A stretch of DNA of 10,667 nucleotides from DSXF01 sp964387495 (GTDB lineage: Bacteria > Chloroflexota > Anaerolineae > Anaerolineales > Villigracilaceae), in assembly GCA_964387495.1 (NCBI GenBank), contig CAYLXB010000096.1, forward strand, positions 1 through 10,667, in the 5' to 3' direction. Under the pieces are notes generated by a model that saw only the letters and a program-made list of their open reading frames with translations, was not told the origin of the DNA and ran no database searches. Each line of letters begins with the position of its first letter. Positions within the stretch are counted from its first letter, which is position 1. Of the stretch, positions 1 to 6,057 are shown piece after piece. The translations under genes were made by a program, and so were the position numbers.

Positions 1-83
1 CGAATTCAAAGATCGGCATGACTGGCTCCTGATGTAAAGTAGAGAATATACCAAAGCTTGGATGCAGAAAGACCCAAAAAGTT
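1..83. other. Left-edge non-assignable stretch
   Basis: This stretch lies beyond the stop codon of the sirtuin gene. The plus strand holds short open frames entering from outside, ending at TGA or TAA within the first 40 bases; one of them (frame 2, ending at 37) could be the tail of an upstream plus-strand gene. The fragments are too short to recognise. No terminator hairpin was seen here. Confidence 0.3.
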
Positions 84-827
84 TCAAGCCGCCGCCGGCC
101 AGAGGGCCTGGACCAGGGCCGGCAGGATCTCACCGGAACGGCCCTGCAGGAAGTAATCCACGCGTTCGGTCAGCGGTGTGGGCTCCAGGTTGACCAGGAT
201 CACCAGGGCGCCCTTGTTCCGCGCGGCGAAGGCCAGAGAAGCGGCAGGCTGGACCAGGCCGGAAGTGCCAACGGAGAAGAAGGCGTCGCAGTTTCGGGCG
301 GCCTCCACGGCTGATTCCAGCGCGGCACGCGGCAGGGCTTCGCCGAACCAGACCACGTCCGGCCGGAGAAAACCGCCGCAGGCCGCACAGCGCGGCACAA
401 TCGGGCCTACCTCCTGCCAGAAGGCGGCGGGCAGGCCGCAGTCGAAACATTTGACGCGGGTAATGTTGCCGTGCAGTTCGAGCACATCCACACTGCCTGC
501 CTTCTGGTGCAGTCCGTCGACGTTCTGGGTGATCAGGGTGAAGGCCGGGAAGCGCCTTCCCATCTCGGCCAGGGCATGATGGCCTGGGTTGGGCTGGACG
601 GTATCCGCCCGCTGGCGCCGCATGGCGTACCAGTCCCAGACCAGCTTCGGATTACGCTGGAAGGCTTCGGGGGTGGCCAGGTCTTCGGGTCGGTACTGGG
701 CCCACAGGCCGGTCTGGGCCTCGCGAAAGGTATGCAGGCCAGATTCCTGGGAGACGCCGGCGCCGGTCAGAACGGCAACGCGGCCGGCCTTGCGCAGGTA
801 GGTTAGCATTTCGGGAGGGAATTCCAT
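84..827 (-). CDS. cobB: NAD-dependent protein deacylase, class III sirtuin (CobB/SIRT5 type)
   Basis: This is a Sir2-family enzyme that removes acyl groups from lysine side chains using NAD+, releasing nicotinamide and O-acyl-ADP-ribose in the cytoplasm. From the chosen Met the protein has 247 residues, close to E. coli CobB. Visible motifs are GAGVS (22-26) for NAD binding, QNVDGLH (101-107), the catalytic His in ELHG (119), four zinc cysteines as CxxC pairs (127/130 and 147/150), RPDVVWFGE (155-163) and GTSG (187-190). The WYAMRR segment carries the Y-x-x-R pair (67/70) that in CobB and SIRT5 recognises succinyl or malonyl groups, so desuccinylase activity is likely alongside deacetylation. 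The frame is open for 16 codons upstream, but this Met has GGAG six bases before it and matches where the family fold begins. It is divergent from the NDRT-like gene, 166 bases away. All catalytic residues are intact, unlike a degenerate NADase-only form. Family assignment is secure; acyl preference is inferred. Confidence 0.93.
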   Translation of the reverse strand: MEFPPEMLTYLRKAGRVAVLTGAGVSQESGLHTFREAQTGLWAQYRPEDLATPEAFQRNPKLVWDWYAMRRQRADTVQPNPGHHALAEMGRRFPAFTLITQNVDGLHQKAGSVDVLELHGNITRVKCFDCGLPAAFWQEVGPIVPRCAACGGFLRPDVVWFGEALPRAALESAVEAARNCDAFFSVGTSGLVQPAASLAFAARNKGALVILVNLEPTPLTERVDYFLQGRSGEILPALVQALWPAAA

Positions 828-833
828 GCTGCA

Positions 834-837
834 CTCC
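834..837 (-). promoter_or_regulatory. Ribosome binding site deciding the cobB start
   Basis: On the minus strand GGAG lies six bases before the ATG at 827. The alternative upstream ATG at 875 has no comparable purine-rich site, which favours the shorter product. Confidence 0.55.
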
Positions 838-922
838 AGGTGGCTCCTTGGGAGGAAAGAGTACTTGCCGTACACAGATTACCGGGCTTTCAGCAGAGAA
901 AGTCGGATTTTCCATGCTCCTC

Positions 923-951
923 TTGCTTTGGAATGCCTTTTATTGTATCCT
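923..951 (+). promoter_or_regulatory. Weak candidate sigma70 promoter for the NDRT-like gene
   Basis: TTGCTT (923-928) and TATCCT (946-951) are separated by 17 bases in the divergent intergenic region, about 43 bases before the ATG at 994. Matches to consensus are only 3/6 and 4/6. The spacing and the AT-rich setting in otherwise GC-rich DNA are the main support. Confidence 0.25.
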
Positions 952-980
952 ATGAACAACCGGTTTGAATACTGCTGTGT

Positions 981-987
981 GGAGGAG
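981..987 (+). promoter_or_regulatory. Strong ribosome binding site deciding the start at 994
   Basis: GGAGGAG lies six bases before ATG 994. The frame is open back to 826, with other ATGs at 826 and 952, but neither has a Shine-Dalgarno sequence, and the residues before the 994 Met do not look like a folded domain. Confidence 0.7.
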
Positions 988-993
988 TTGGCA

Positions 994-1977
994 ATGCAAA
1001 TCCCGATCAAGGTTATCAGCACAGACGCTTTTGCAATCCAGACCGACGTACTTGTCCTCAAGTATGCCCAGGGCTTATACGGGCTGGATAAAAAAGCCGT
1101 CGGGCACATGTCGCCTCTGTACCCCGGCCTGGAAACCCGCCTTCCCAAAACCGGTGATTTTGCCCTTTTCGAGAAACCGGGACCGTTTGGGGCGCGGCAG
1201 ATCCTGTTCGTGGGTGTGGAGAGACTGCCCCTTTTCCGATATCAGAACGTGCGCGAGTTCGCCCGGCGGGCGCTGGCATACCTGGCCCAGGCAGTGCCGC
1301 AGGCTGAAAACGTCTCCTTCACTGTGCACGGGGTCAACTTCGGCCTGGACGAGGCCGAATCGTTCAAAGCGGAAATTGCCGGCCTGGTGGACGCTCTCAC
1401 GCACGGGGAATATCCACAGACGCTGAGAGAGATCACGATCGTGGAATTCGACAAGGAACGGGCTGAAAGGTTGAAGCAAATCCTGAGCGAACTGCTCCCC
1501 CAAGGCACAGTCGAGACCAGCCGCAGTGCGCTGACCAAGGGAATCGCTCCGACGTCGGATTCCCTGCGGGATGCGGGCTATTCGTCCGAGAAAAAGCCCA
1601 TCGTCTTTGTGGCCATGCCATTCGACAAAAAGATGTACGACATATTCCACTACGGCATCCGGGGCGCCGTCAACAACGCCGGTTATCTCTGCGAAAGGGC
1701 CGACGAAGCATTCTTTACCGGCGATATCATGGAGCGGGTGAAGATGCAAATCAAGGGGGCTGACCTGATCGTGGCCGACCTGACCCAGTCGAACGCGAAT
1801 GTTTACTTGGAGGTGGGTTACGCCTGGGGATGCAGCAAACCGACCATCCTGCTGGCGCAGGATGCCAGTGAACTCAAGTTCGATGTAAAGGGGCAAAGGT
1901 GCCTGATCTATACGGGGATCAAGGAACTGGAAGAACTGCTCACAAAGGAATTACAGAATCTGCCGCTCAAGAAATAA
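994..1977 (+). CDS. Two-domain protein: M17-N/macro-like N-terminal domain plus nucleoside deoxyribosyltransferase/TIR-like effector domain
   Basis: The protein has 327 residues. Residues 1-170 read as an alternating alpha/beta domain (IPIKVIST, TDVLVLKYAQ, GARQILFVGVERL, SFTVHGVNFGLDEAESF, LREITIVEF). This resembles the macro-like N-terminal domain of M17 leucyl aminopeptidases, which also occurs detached at the N-terminus of conflict-type proteins; it lacks any peptidase half. A linker with low predicted order spans about 171-200. Residues 202-322 form a Rossmann-like domain with VFVAMPF (204-210), ERAD (234-237), GDIMERV (243-249), DLIVADLT (257-264) and NANVYLEVGYA (267-277). The E273 context N-x-x-V-x-x-E-x-G matches the catalytic Glu region of nucleoside 2-deoxyribosyltransferase (NDRT)-like proteins, which act on N-glycosidic bonds of nucleotides. 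Related domains are described as effectors in nucleotide-based bacterial conflict systems. I infer an intracellular sensor-effector role. The gene stands alone, divergent from cobB and convergent with the antiporter 15 bases away. The C-terminal family is fairly sure; substrate and role are not. Confidence 0.75.
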   Translation: MQIPIKVISTDAFAIQTDVLVLKYAQGLYGLDKKAVGHMSPLYPGLETRLPKTGDFALFEKPGPFGARQILFVGVERLPLFRYQNVREFARRALAYLAQAVPQAENVSFTVHGVNFGLDEAESFKAEIAGLVDALTHGEYPQTLREITIVEFDKERAERLKQILSELLPQGTVETSRSALTKGIAPTSDSLRDAGYSSEKKPIVFVAMPFDKKMYDIFHYGIRGAVNNAGYLCERADEAFFTGDIMERVKMQIKGADLIVADLTQSNANVYLEVGYAWGCSKPTILLAQDASELKFDVKGQRCLIYTGIKELEELLTKELQNLPLKK

Positions 1978-1992
1978 GCCGGCAGGCGTCAC

Positions 1993-4002
1993 TCATTCCT
2001 GATCCGGCGGAGCCAGCAGCCGCCCCGCGGCCTCGATATGGGCACGGTCGCCGATCAAACCGATCCGGTCGCTGGCTTCGAAGACCGTGACCGATTTGGG
2101 ATTGGCCAACAGCACGTTCCCGCGCAGGATGGCGACCACCGAGGCGCCGGTCCGGGCGCGCAGGTTGGCTTCGGCAATTGTCTGCCCGGCAATGGGGTTG
2201 CCCGCAGGCAGCGTAAACCAGGTGATCTCGATGCTGTTGGCGGCATCGACAAGGCCGCGCAGCAGGCGGTGTTCTTCTTCCGTGTTGACCTGCAGGTCAT
2301 ACTGGTCCTGCCGCACGGCATCGGTGTAGCGGGTGATATCCTGGATGGGAAACCCCAACTGCAGCAGGGTATGCCGCACGATTTCAAGGCCGCCCTCCAG
2401 GTCCGGCTGGATCACATATTTGGCCCCCAGCAGGACCAGCCTTTTGATCCCCTCGCGGCTCCCGGCCCTGGCAATGATGGGCAGGTCGGGAGCCAGTTCG
2501 CGCGCCGCGGCCACCGTCATTTCACAGGTTGGTTGGTCAGGGTCGGCCACCACCAGGGCGCGGGCGCGCTCCAGGCCGGCATGGGTCAGCACCTCTGAGT
2601 TGGCAGCATCGCCAAAAAGGTTGGGAACACCCCGCCGCCTGAAAGCCGCCACCTGTTCCGGATCCCCGTGAATGACCAGGTAGGGGATGGCCATGCCTTC
2701 CAACAAAGCCTCGATGTGCCGCCCAATCCGGCCATAACCGACTACGACCACATGGTTTTCGATCCCGGCTGCCTCCGCACCGGCCAGGTCATCCTGTTGT
2801 TTTTGCCGGTCCAACAATTCCCACAGGCGCGGGGAGCGCCGCAGAATTTTTTCAAACGGGGTGATCAGGCGGAACATGACCGGGTTCAACATCATAGAAA
2901 TAAGTGCGACCGCCAGCATCAGCGAGTACTGGTCTGGGGCAAGCAGGCCGAGTGAGACGCCGGCCTGCCCAAGGATGAACGAGAACTCACCGATCTGGCT
3001 GAGGCCGGCAGCCACCACCAGCACCGTGCGCGCCGGCCAGGGAAAGACAAGTCCGGCCAGGAACACGATCAGCGGCTTGCCGATGACCACCAGCGCCGTC
3101 AGGGCCACGACCGGACCCAGGTGCGCGACCAGGTACTGCGGGTTGACCAGCATGCCGACCGAAACAAAGAACAGCACGGCGAAGGCTTCGCGAAATGGCA
3201 GGATGTCCGCTCCCACCTGGTGGCTGAGGGGCGACTGGCCGACCACCACGCCCGCCACGAAAGCCCCCAGTGCCAGGGACACGCCAAAAATCTCGGCTGC
3301 ACCCAGGGCTGTCCCCAGCGCCACCGCCAGCACCGCCAGGATCCAGAGTTCCCGCGAGCGTGTATGGGCGATGCGGAGGAGCAGCCAGGGGATCAGGCGC
3401 ATGCCCGCAAATAGCACGATCAGCACAAATCCGGAAGCCTTTAAAAGGGTCAGGCCCAGCACCCACCAGTCGAAGCCGGCAGAGCCGTCTGCCAGCGTGG
3501 GCATCAACACCAGGATCAGGACAGTCCATAGGTCTTCCAGCACCGTCCAGCCGATGGCGGTCTGTCCCTGGCCGGTGTTCAGCAGGCCATGATCCATCAG
3601 CCCGCGCAGGAGCACGACCGTGCTGGCGACCGAAATTCCTAGGCCCAAAACGATGCTGGCAGCGGGCGTCCAGCCCCAGGCCTGGCTGAGGGCATATCCC
3701 ACCAGTGTGGCCAGTGCCGTCTGAAAGAGAGCACCGGGGATAGCGATGCTGCGCACCTTCCAGAGGTCATGGAACGAGAAATGCAGGCCGACACCAAACA
3801 TCAGGAAGATGACCCCCAGTTCGGCCAGTTGGCTGATGGTTTGCGAATCACCCACAAAACCGGGGGTGAACGGACCGATTGCAATCCCCGCCAGCAGGTA
3901 GCCGACGATGGTGGGCAGGCCGAGACGGCGGGCGATCAATCCCCCGATGAAGGCGATCACCAGCGCCATGGCAATGTTGATCAGCAGGGTTACTTGGTGC
4001 AA
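1993..4002 (-). CDS. CPA2-family monovalent cation:proton antiporter with RCK (TrkA-N and TrkA-C) domains, YbaL/KefB type
   Basis: This inner-membrane antiporter probably exchanges K+ (or Na+) for H+. Its 669 residues are typical for the family. Residues 1-385 form the hydrophobic exchanger, with the family start RRLGLPTIVGYLLAG (25-39), LMFGVGLHFS (67-76), the TVLEDLW motif with its acidic pair E156/D157, and LSQIGEFSF (334-342). Residues 415-535 form a TrkA-N Rossmann domain with GYGRIGR (422-428) and GDAAN (464-468); residues 570-665 form a TrkA-C domain. At the end of the second Rossmann strand, where an Asp or Glu usually holds the ribose, the sequence reads VIHGDP, placing His at 445. 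This may change nucleotide preference. The start is TTG, 11 bases after GAGGT; it gives the normal first helix, whereas the next in-frame ATG (Met12) would cut into it. The gene is divergent from the CBS-ACT gene. Exact ion and ligand cannot be told from sequence. Confidence 0.9.
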   Translation of the reverse strand: MHQVTLLINIAMALVIAFIGGLIARRLGLPTIVGYLLAGIAIGPFTPGFVGDSQTISQLAELGVIFLMFGVGLHFSFHDLWKVRSIAIPGALFQTALATLVGYALSQAWGWTPAASIVLGLGISVASTVVLLRGLMDHGLLNTGQGQTAIGWTVLEDLWTVLILVLMPTLADGSAGFDWWVLGLTLLKASGFVLIVLFAGMRLIPWLLLRIAHTRSRELWILAVLAVALGTALGAAEIFGVSLALGAFVAGVVVGQSPLSHQVGADILPFREAFAVLFFVSVGMLVNPQYLVAHLGPVVALTALVVIGKPLIVFLAGLVFPWPARTVLVVAAGLSQIGEFSFILGQAGVSLGLLAPDQYSLMLAVALISMMLNPVMFRLITPFEKILRRSPRLWELLDRQKQQDDLAGAEAAGIENHVVVVGYGRIGRHIEALLEGMAIPYLVIHGDPEQVAAFRRRGVPNLFGDAANSEVLTHAGLERARALVVADPDQPTCEMTVAAARELAPDLPIIARAGSREGIKRLVLLGAKYVIQPDLEGGLEIVRHTLLQLGFPIQDITRYTDAVRQDQYDLQVNTEEEHRLLRGLVDAANSIEITWFTLPAGNPIAGQTIAEANLRARTGASVVAILRGNVLLANPKSVTVFEASDRIGLIGDRAHIEAAGRLLAPPDQE

Positions 4003-4045
4003 TGTCTGGATGTACCTCGTTTCACATTAACATAAGATGTTTTTC

Positions 4046-4054
4046 ATTTTATCA
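4046..4054 (-). promoter_or_regulatory. Candidate extended -10 promoter for the antiporter gene
   Basis: On the minus strand TGATAAAAT reads as an extended -10 (TGn-TAAAAT, 5/6 to consensus), about 44 bases before the TTG start. TTGTCA lies upstream but 21 bases away, too far for a normal -35, so only the extended -10 supports this call. Confidence 0.35.
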
Positions 4055-4146
4055 CAGGGAATCCGATTGTCCTGACAAGACAGAAAAGAGAAAGCAAGGC
4101 GGACAAGTCAAAAAATCGGCTGTGCCTTGCCGTCGGGTAAGTCGCT

Positions 4147-4174
4147 TTGTTCCAGCACACTCTCATAGTAAAAT
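4147..4174 (+). promoter_or_regulatory. Candidate sigma70 promoter for the CBS-ACT gene
   Basis: TTGTTC (4147-4152) and TAAAAT (4169-4174) are 16 bases apart. The -10 box matches consensus at 5 of 6 positions. It lies 48 bases before the ATG, in the AT-rich part of the divergent gap, and sits inside a perfect inverted repeat. Confidence 0.45.
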
Positions 4175-4181
4175 AGAGTGT
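4157..4181. repeat. Perfect 7-bp inverted repeat around the -10 box, candidate operator
   Basis: ACACTCT (4157-4163) and AGAGTGT (4175-4181) are exact reverse complements with an 11-base spacer. The spacer contains the proposed -10 box TAAAAT. Geometry and placement fit a dimeric repressor site. The spacer and AT content make a transcription terminator unlikely. No cognate regulator is visible in the window. Confidence 0.4.
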
Positions 4182-4222
4182 ATAGACCAAATTATCCAAT
4201 GCACACCCCATAGGAGGTTCTT

Positions 4223-4864
4223 ATGCTCGTCGGCGAACGTATGTCCCACCCGGTGGTCACAGTTTCTCCGGATATGCCCGTCCAGGAAGCGCTCAAACTG
4301 ATGCAGGCCGAAAATATCATCCGCACCCCCGTGGTCGAGAACGGGAAGATGGTCGGCATCGTCTCGAAGAGTGACCTGCAGAATGCTTCCCCCTCCAAGG
4401 CCACCACCCTGAGCATCTGGGAGATCAACTACCTGCTCAGCAAGGTCATGGTGCGGGAAGTGATGACCAAAAAAGTCTTCACCATCGAGGAAGACTGCCC
4501 CATCGAAGAGGCGGCCTGCCGCATGGTCGACAAGAATGTCAGCGGCCTGCCGGTAGTGCGCGACGGCGATGTGGTGGGGATCATCACCGAACATGACCTG
4601 TTCAAGATCTTCATCGAGATGATGGGTGCACGCCACTCCGGCCTGCGCCTGAGCGTGTTGATGCCGAACCAGCCCGGTGAAATTGCCAAACTGACCCGCG
4701 TCATCTCCGAGAACGGCGGCGATATCGTCGGAATGGGCTCCTTCTCCGGCGAATCCATCTCCAACTTCAAGGTGACCGTCAAGTTGACCGGCATCACGGA
4801 GAAGAAACTCCGCACCCTGGTGGAGCCGATCGCCATCCGCATCCTGGAAATCCGCAAGGGATAA
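4223..4864 (+). CDS. Tandem CBS domain plus ACT domain protein (AcuB-like)
   Basis: The protein has 213 residues, near the length of Bacillus AcuB. CBS domain 1 covers about 1-57 (MSHPVVTVSPDMPVQEAL and RTPVVENGKMVGIVSKSDL). CBS domain 2 covers about 76-135 (VREVMTKKVFTIEEDCPIEE, then SGLPVVRDGDVVGIITEHDL). An ACT domain follows at about 142-205 (LRLSVLMPNQPGEIAKLTRV, then ENGGDIVGMGSF). CBS pairs bind adenine nucleotides such as AMP, ATP or SAM, and ACT domains usually bind amino acids or other small ligands, so this is a cytoplasmic small-molecule sensor. No catalytic or DNA-binding domain is present. The start has TAGGAGG six bases before the ATG, and CBS1 begins immediately. It is monocistronic, with its own candidate promoter and a downstream terminator. 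AcuB in Bacillus is linked to acetoin use, but no acetoin genes are seen here, so I do not assign that role. The divergent antiporter suggests, but does not show, a shared ionic or energy-status response. Confidence 0.9.
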   Translation: MLVGERMSHPVVTVSPDMPVQEALKLMQAENIIRTPVVENGKMVGIVSKSDLQNASPSKATTLSIWEINYLLSKVMVREVMTKKVFTIEEDCPIEEAACRMVDKNVSGLPVVRDGDVVGIITEHDLFKIFIEMMGARHSGLRLSVLMPNQPGEIAKLTRVISENGGDIVGMGSFSGESISNFKVTVKLTGITEKKLRTLVEPIAIRILEIRKG

Positions 4865-4887
4865 GGCGGGCGAGAAAAAACAGTTCG

Positions 4888-4920
4888 AAACGGGACTGGC
4901 CCCGCCAGCCCCGTTTTGTT
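4888..4920 (+). terminator. Rho-independent terminator of the CBS-ACT gene
   Basis: AAACGGG (4888-4894) pairs with CCCGTTT (4910-4916). The stem continues inward through one A-C mismatch to CTGGC paired with GCCAG, closing a CCC loop. It is followed by TTTTGTT. The hairpin begins 24 bases after the stop codon. The A-run side could also serve the opposite strand, but no minus-strand gene ends here. Confidence 0.85.
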
Positions 4921-4987
4921 GCAGGGAAACCCGGCGAGGCGGTGGAGGATTCGGATGAGATTGGGAGCCGGAAGGTGTAAGGAATTT

Positions 4988-5006
4988 GTACACAGGTTTC
5001 ACGGAT
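4988..5006. repeat. Degenerate copy of the GTACACGGATTTCACGGA repeat
   Basis: Positions 4988-5005 match the repeat at 7911-7928 in 16 of 18 bases. It lies in the untranslated stretch between the terminator and the TIR gene (4921-5099), which otherwise holds only purine-rich sequence, including a GCAAAGAGCGCGAAGG string, and no convincing gene. Confidence 0.5.
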
Positions 5007-5088
5007 GTTTTTTTGGCGTTTGGCAGAGAGGCAAAGAGCGCGAAGGGGAGGCGGGAGAAGGGTGCGGGCGATGGGAGCGGTTGGAAAC

Positions 5089-5093
5089 GGAGG
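5089..5093 (+). promoter_or_regulatory. Ribosome binding site deciding the TIR gene start
   Basis: GGAGG lies six bases before ATG 5100. The frame is open back to 4986, but the upstream codons run through the degenerate repeat and give a basic, low-complexity peptide, so 5100 is preferred. Confidence 0.65.
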
Positions 5094-5099
5094 TGCGGG

Positions 5100-6044
5100 A
5101 TGGGAAGGCAGGTGCTTTGTTACGTGCAGCGTAAGCGCATCAGCGACTGGAAACGGCTGGTCTGCGCCTCCAGCGAGCCGGCTTTCGTGTACGGCAGCAA
5201 TGCCGGGAAAATCTTTTCCGGCTTGCGTCCGGGAGATACGCTCTGGGTGGCCAGCCCGGTGCCGGGGCGCCCGCCGGAGCTGGTGGCCCGGCTGAATATC
5301 CGCGCCTGCGCTCCTTTCGGGGAAGGGCTGGAAGGAGTTAGCGCGGCTTTATTGAGCCATTTCCGGGAGTTCGAATGGGTCGCGGTGGGCGGAGAGGAGT
5401 CGGTCTTCTTCGGACACAACGACGCCGGCGGTGCGCTGCTGCAAACGGTCTTCACCAGCCAGTCTGGGAAGACATGGCAAATCAGCCCAGGGAGCAGTGA
5501 GTGGGAAGGCCGCTTCGGGGGCAAGTTCGAGCAGCCGAGGCTGGTGAGCGACAGCCGGGCACTGGAGCAGGTCAGCCGCCGCCCGCAGGTCTTCATCAGC
5601 TGGAAGTGGTCCGATCACTGGGAACACCTGGCACAGGTCTTCGCCCTGGCCTATGCCCTGGCCAGGGCGGGGTTCATGCCCTGGTTGGACAAACTGGCCC
5701 TGCCCGCCAGCCGGGCTACGCGGGAAAAGATCGACCCCAACCCGCTGGTCTTGCAAAACCTGCTGGCCTATGGCTACCGGCACTGCCAGGTGCTACTGGC
5801 GCTCGAAAGCGGGCAGTACGGAGTCAAATCCCCTGAAAGCGACGAGAACTGGACGCTGCGGGAATGGGATGGCTCGCTGGCCGGAAAGGATATGCCTGCG
5901 CGGGTTGTCTACCGGGCAGCATATGCTGGCGAAAGCCGGGTCACAGCGGGGGCAGACTACAGGTTGGAGTCCAGAGAGCCGGTGCAGGCGGCCCTGGAAC
6001 TGCAGAAGTGGTTCGAGGAAAAACAGCCCGGCTCTTTCGAATGA
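5100..6044 (+). CDS. TIR domain protein with unrecognised (possibly PUA-like) N-terminal domain
   Basis: The protein has 314 residues and is probably cytoplasmic, with no signal peptide or membrane helix. The C-terminal part (about 162-272) has TIR landmarks: QVFISWKWSD (163-172) at strand A, a helix, AGFMPWLDKLALP (190-202) as the box-2 region, CQVLLALES (229-237) at strand D, and SPESDENWTLREWDG (244-258), where E254 sits at the position of the catalytic Glu of NADase TIR domains. Bacterial TIR domains commonly cleave or cyclise NAD+ in antiphage defence. The N-terminal part (1-155) begins QVLCYVQRKRISDW and contains FSGLRPGDTLWVASPV (39-54). That L-x-P-G-D-x-L-W turn is reminiscent of PUA/EVE/ASCH-like barrels, but I cannot assign it firmly. 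It would be the sensing half by analogy with other TIR fusions. No partner gene is adjacent: upstream is a terminator and repeat, downstream a convergent radical SAM gene. TIR is likely; a defence role is inferred. Confidence 0.72.
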   Translation: MGRQVLCYVQRKRISDWKRLVCASSEPAFVYGSNAGKIFSGLRPGDTLWVASPVPGRPPELVARLNIRACAPFGEGLEGVSAALLSHFREFEWVAVGGEESVFFGHNDAGGALLQTVFTSQSGKTWQISPGSSEWEGRFGGKFEQPRLVSDSRALEQVSRRPQVFISWKWSDHWEHLAQVFALAYALARAGFMPWLDKLALPASRATREKIDPNPLVLQNLLAYGYRHCQVLLALESGQYGVKSPESDENWTLREWDGSLAGKDMPARVVYRAAYAGESRVTAGADYRLESREPVQAALELQKWFEEKQPGSFE

Positions 6045-6057
6045 TCAGACGGCATTC

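Noticed and set aside
84..827. Sirtuin as a defence NADase (ThsA or DSR type)
   Set aside because: Length, zinc cysteines and the Y-x-x-R pair match CobB/SIRT5 deacylases, and no fused SLOG, HEAT or other defence domain is present.
1075..1896. Long minus-strand open frame (273 codons) opposite the NDRT-like gene
   Set aside because: It lies entirely antisense to a gene with clear domains; its translation has no recognisable motif and reads as the complement of the coding frame.
2861..3592. Plus-strand open frame of 243 codons inside the antiporter
   Set aside because: Antisense to a conserved membrane protein; Ser/Thr/Arg-rich composition without a fold signal.
4157..4181. Hairpin as an intrinsic terminator
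   Set aside because: The arms are short and AT-containing, the loop is 11 bases with no U-tract after it, and it overlaps a promoter rather than a gene end.
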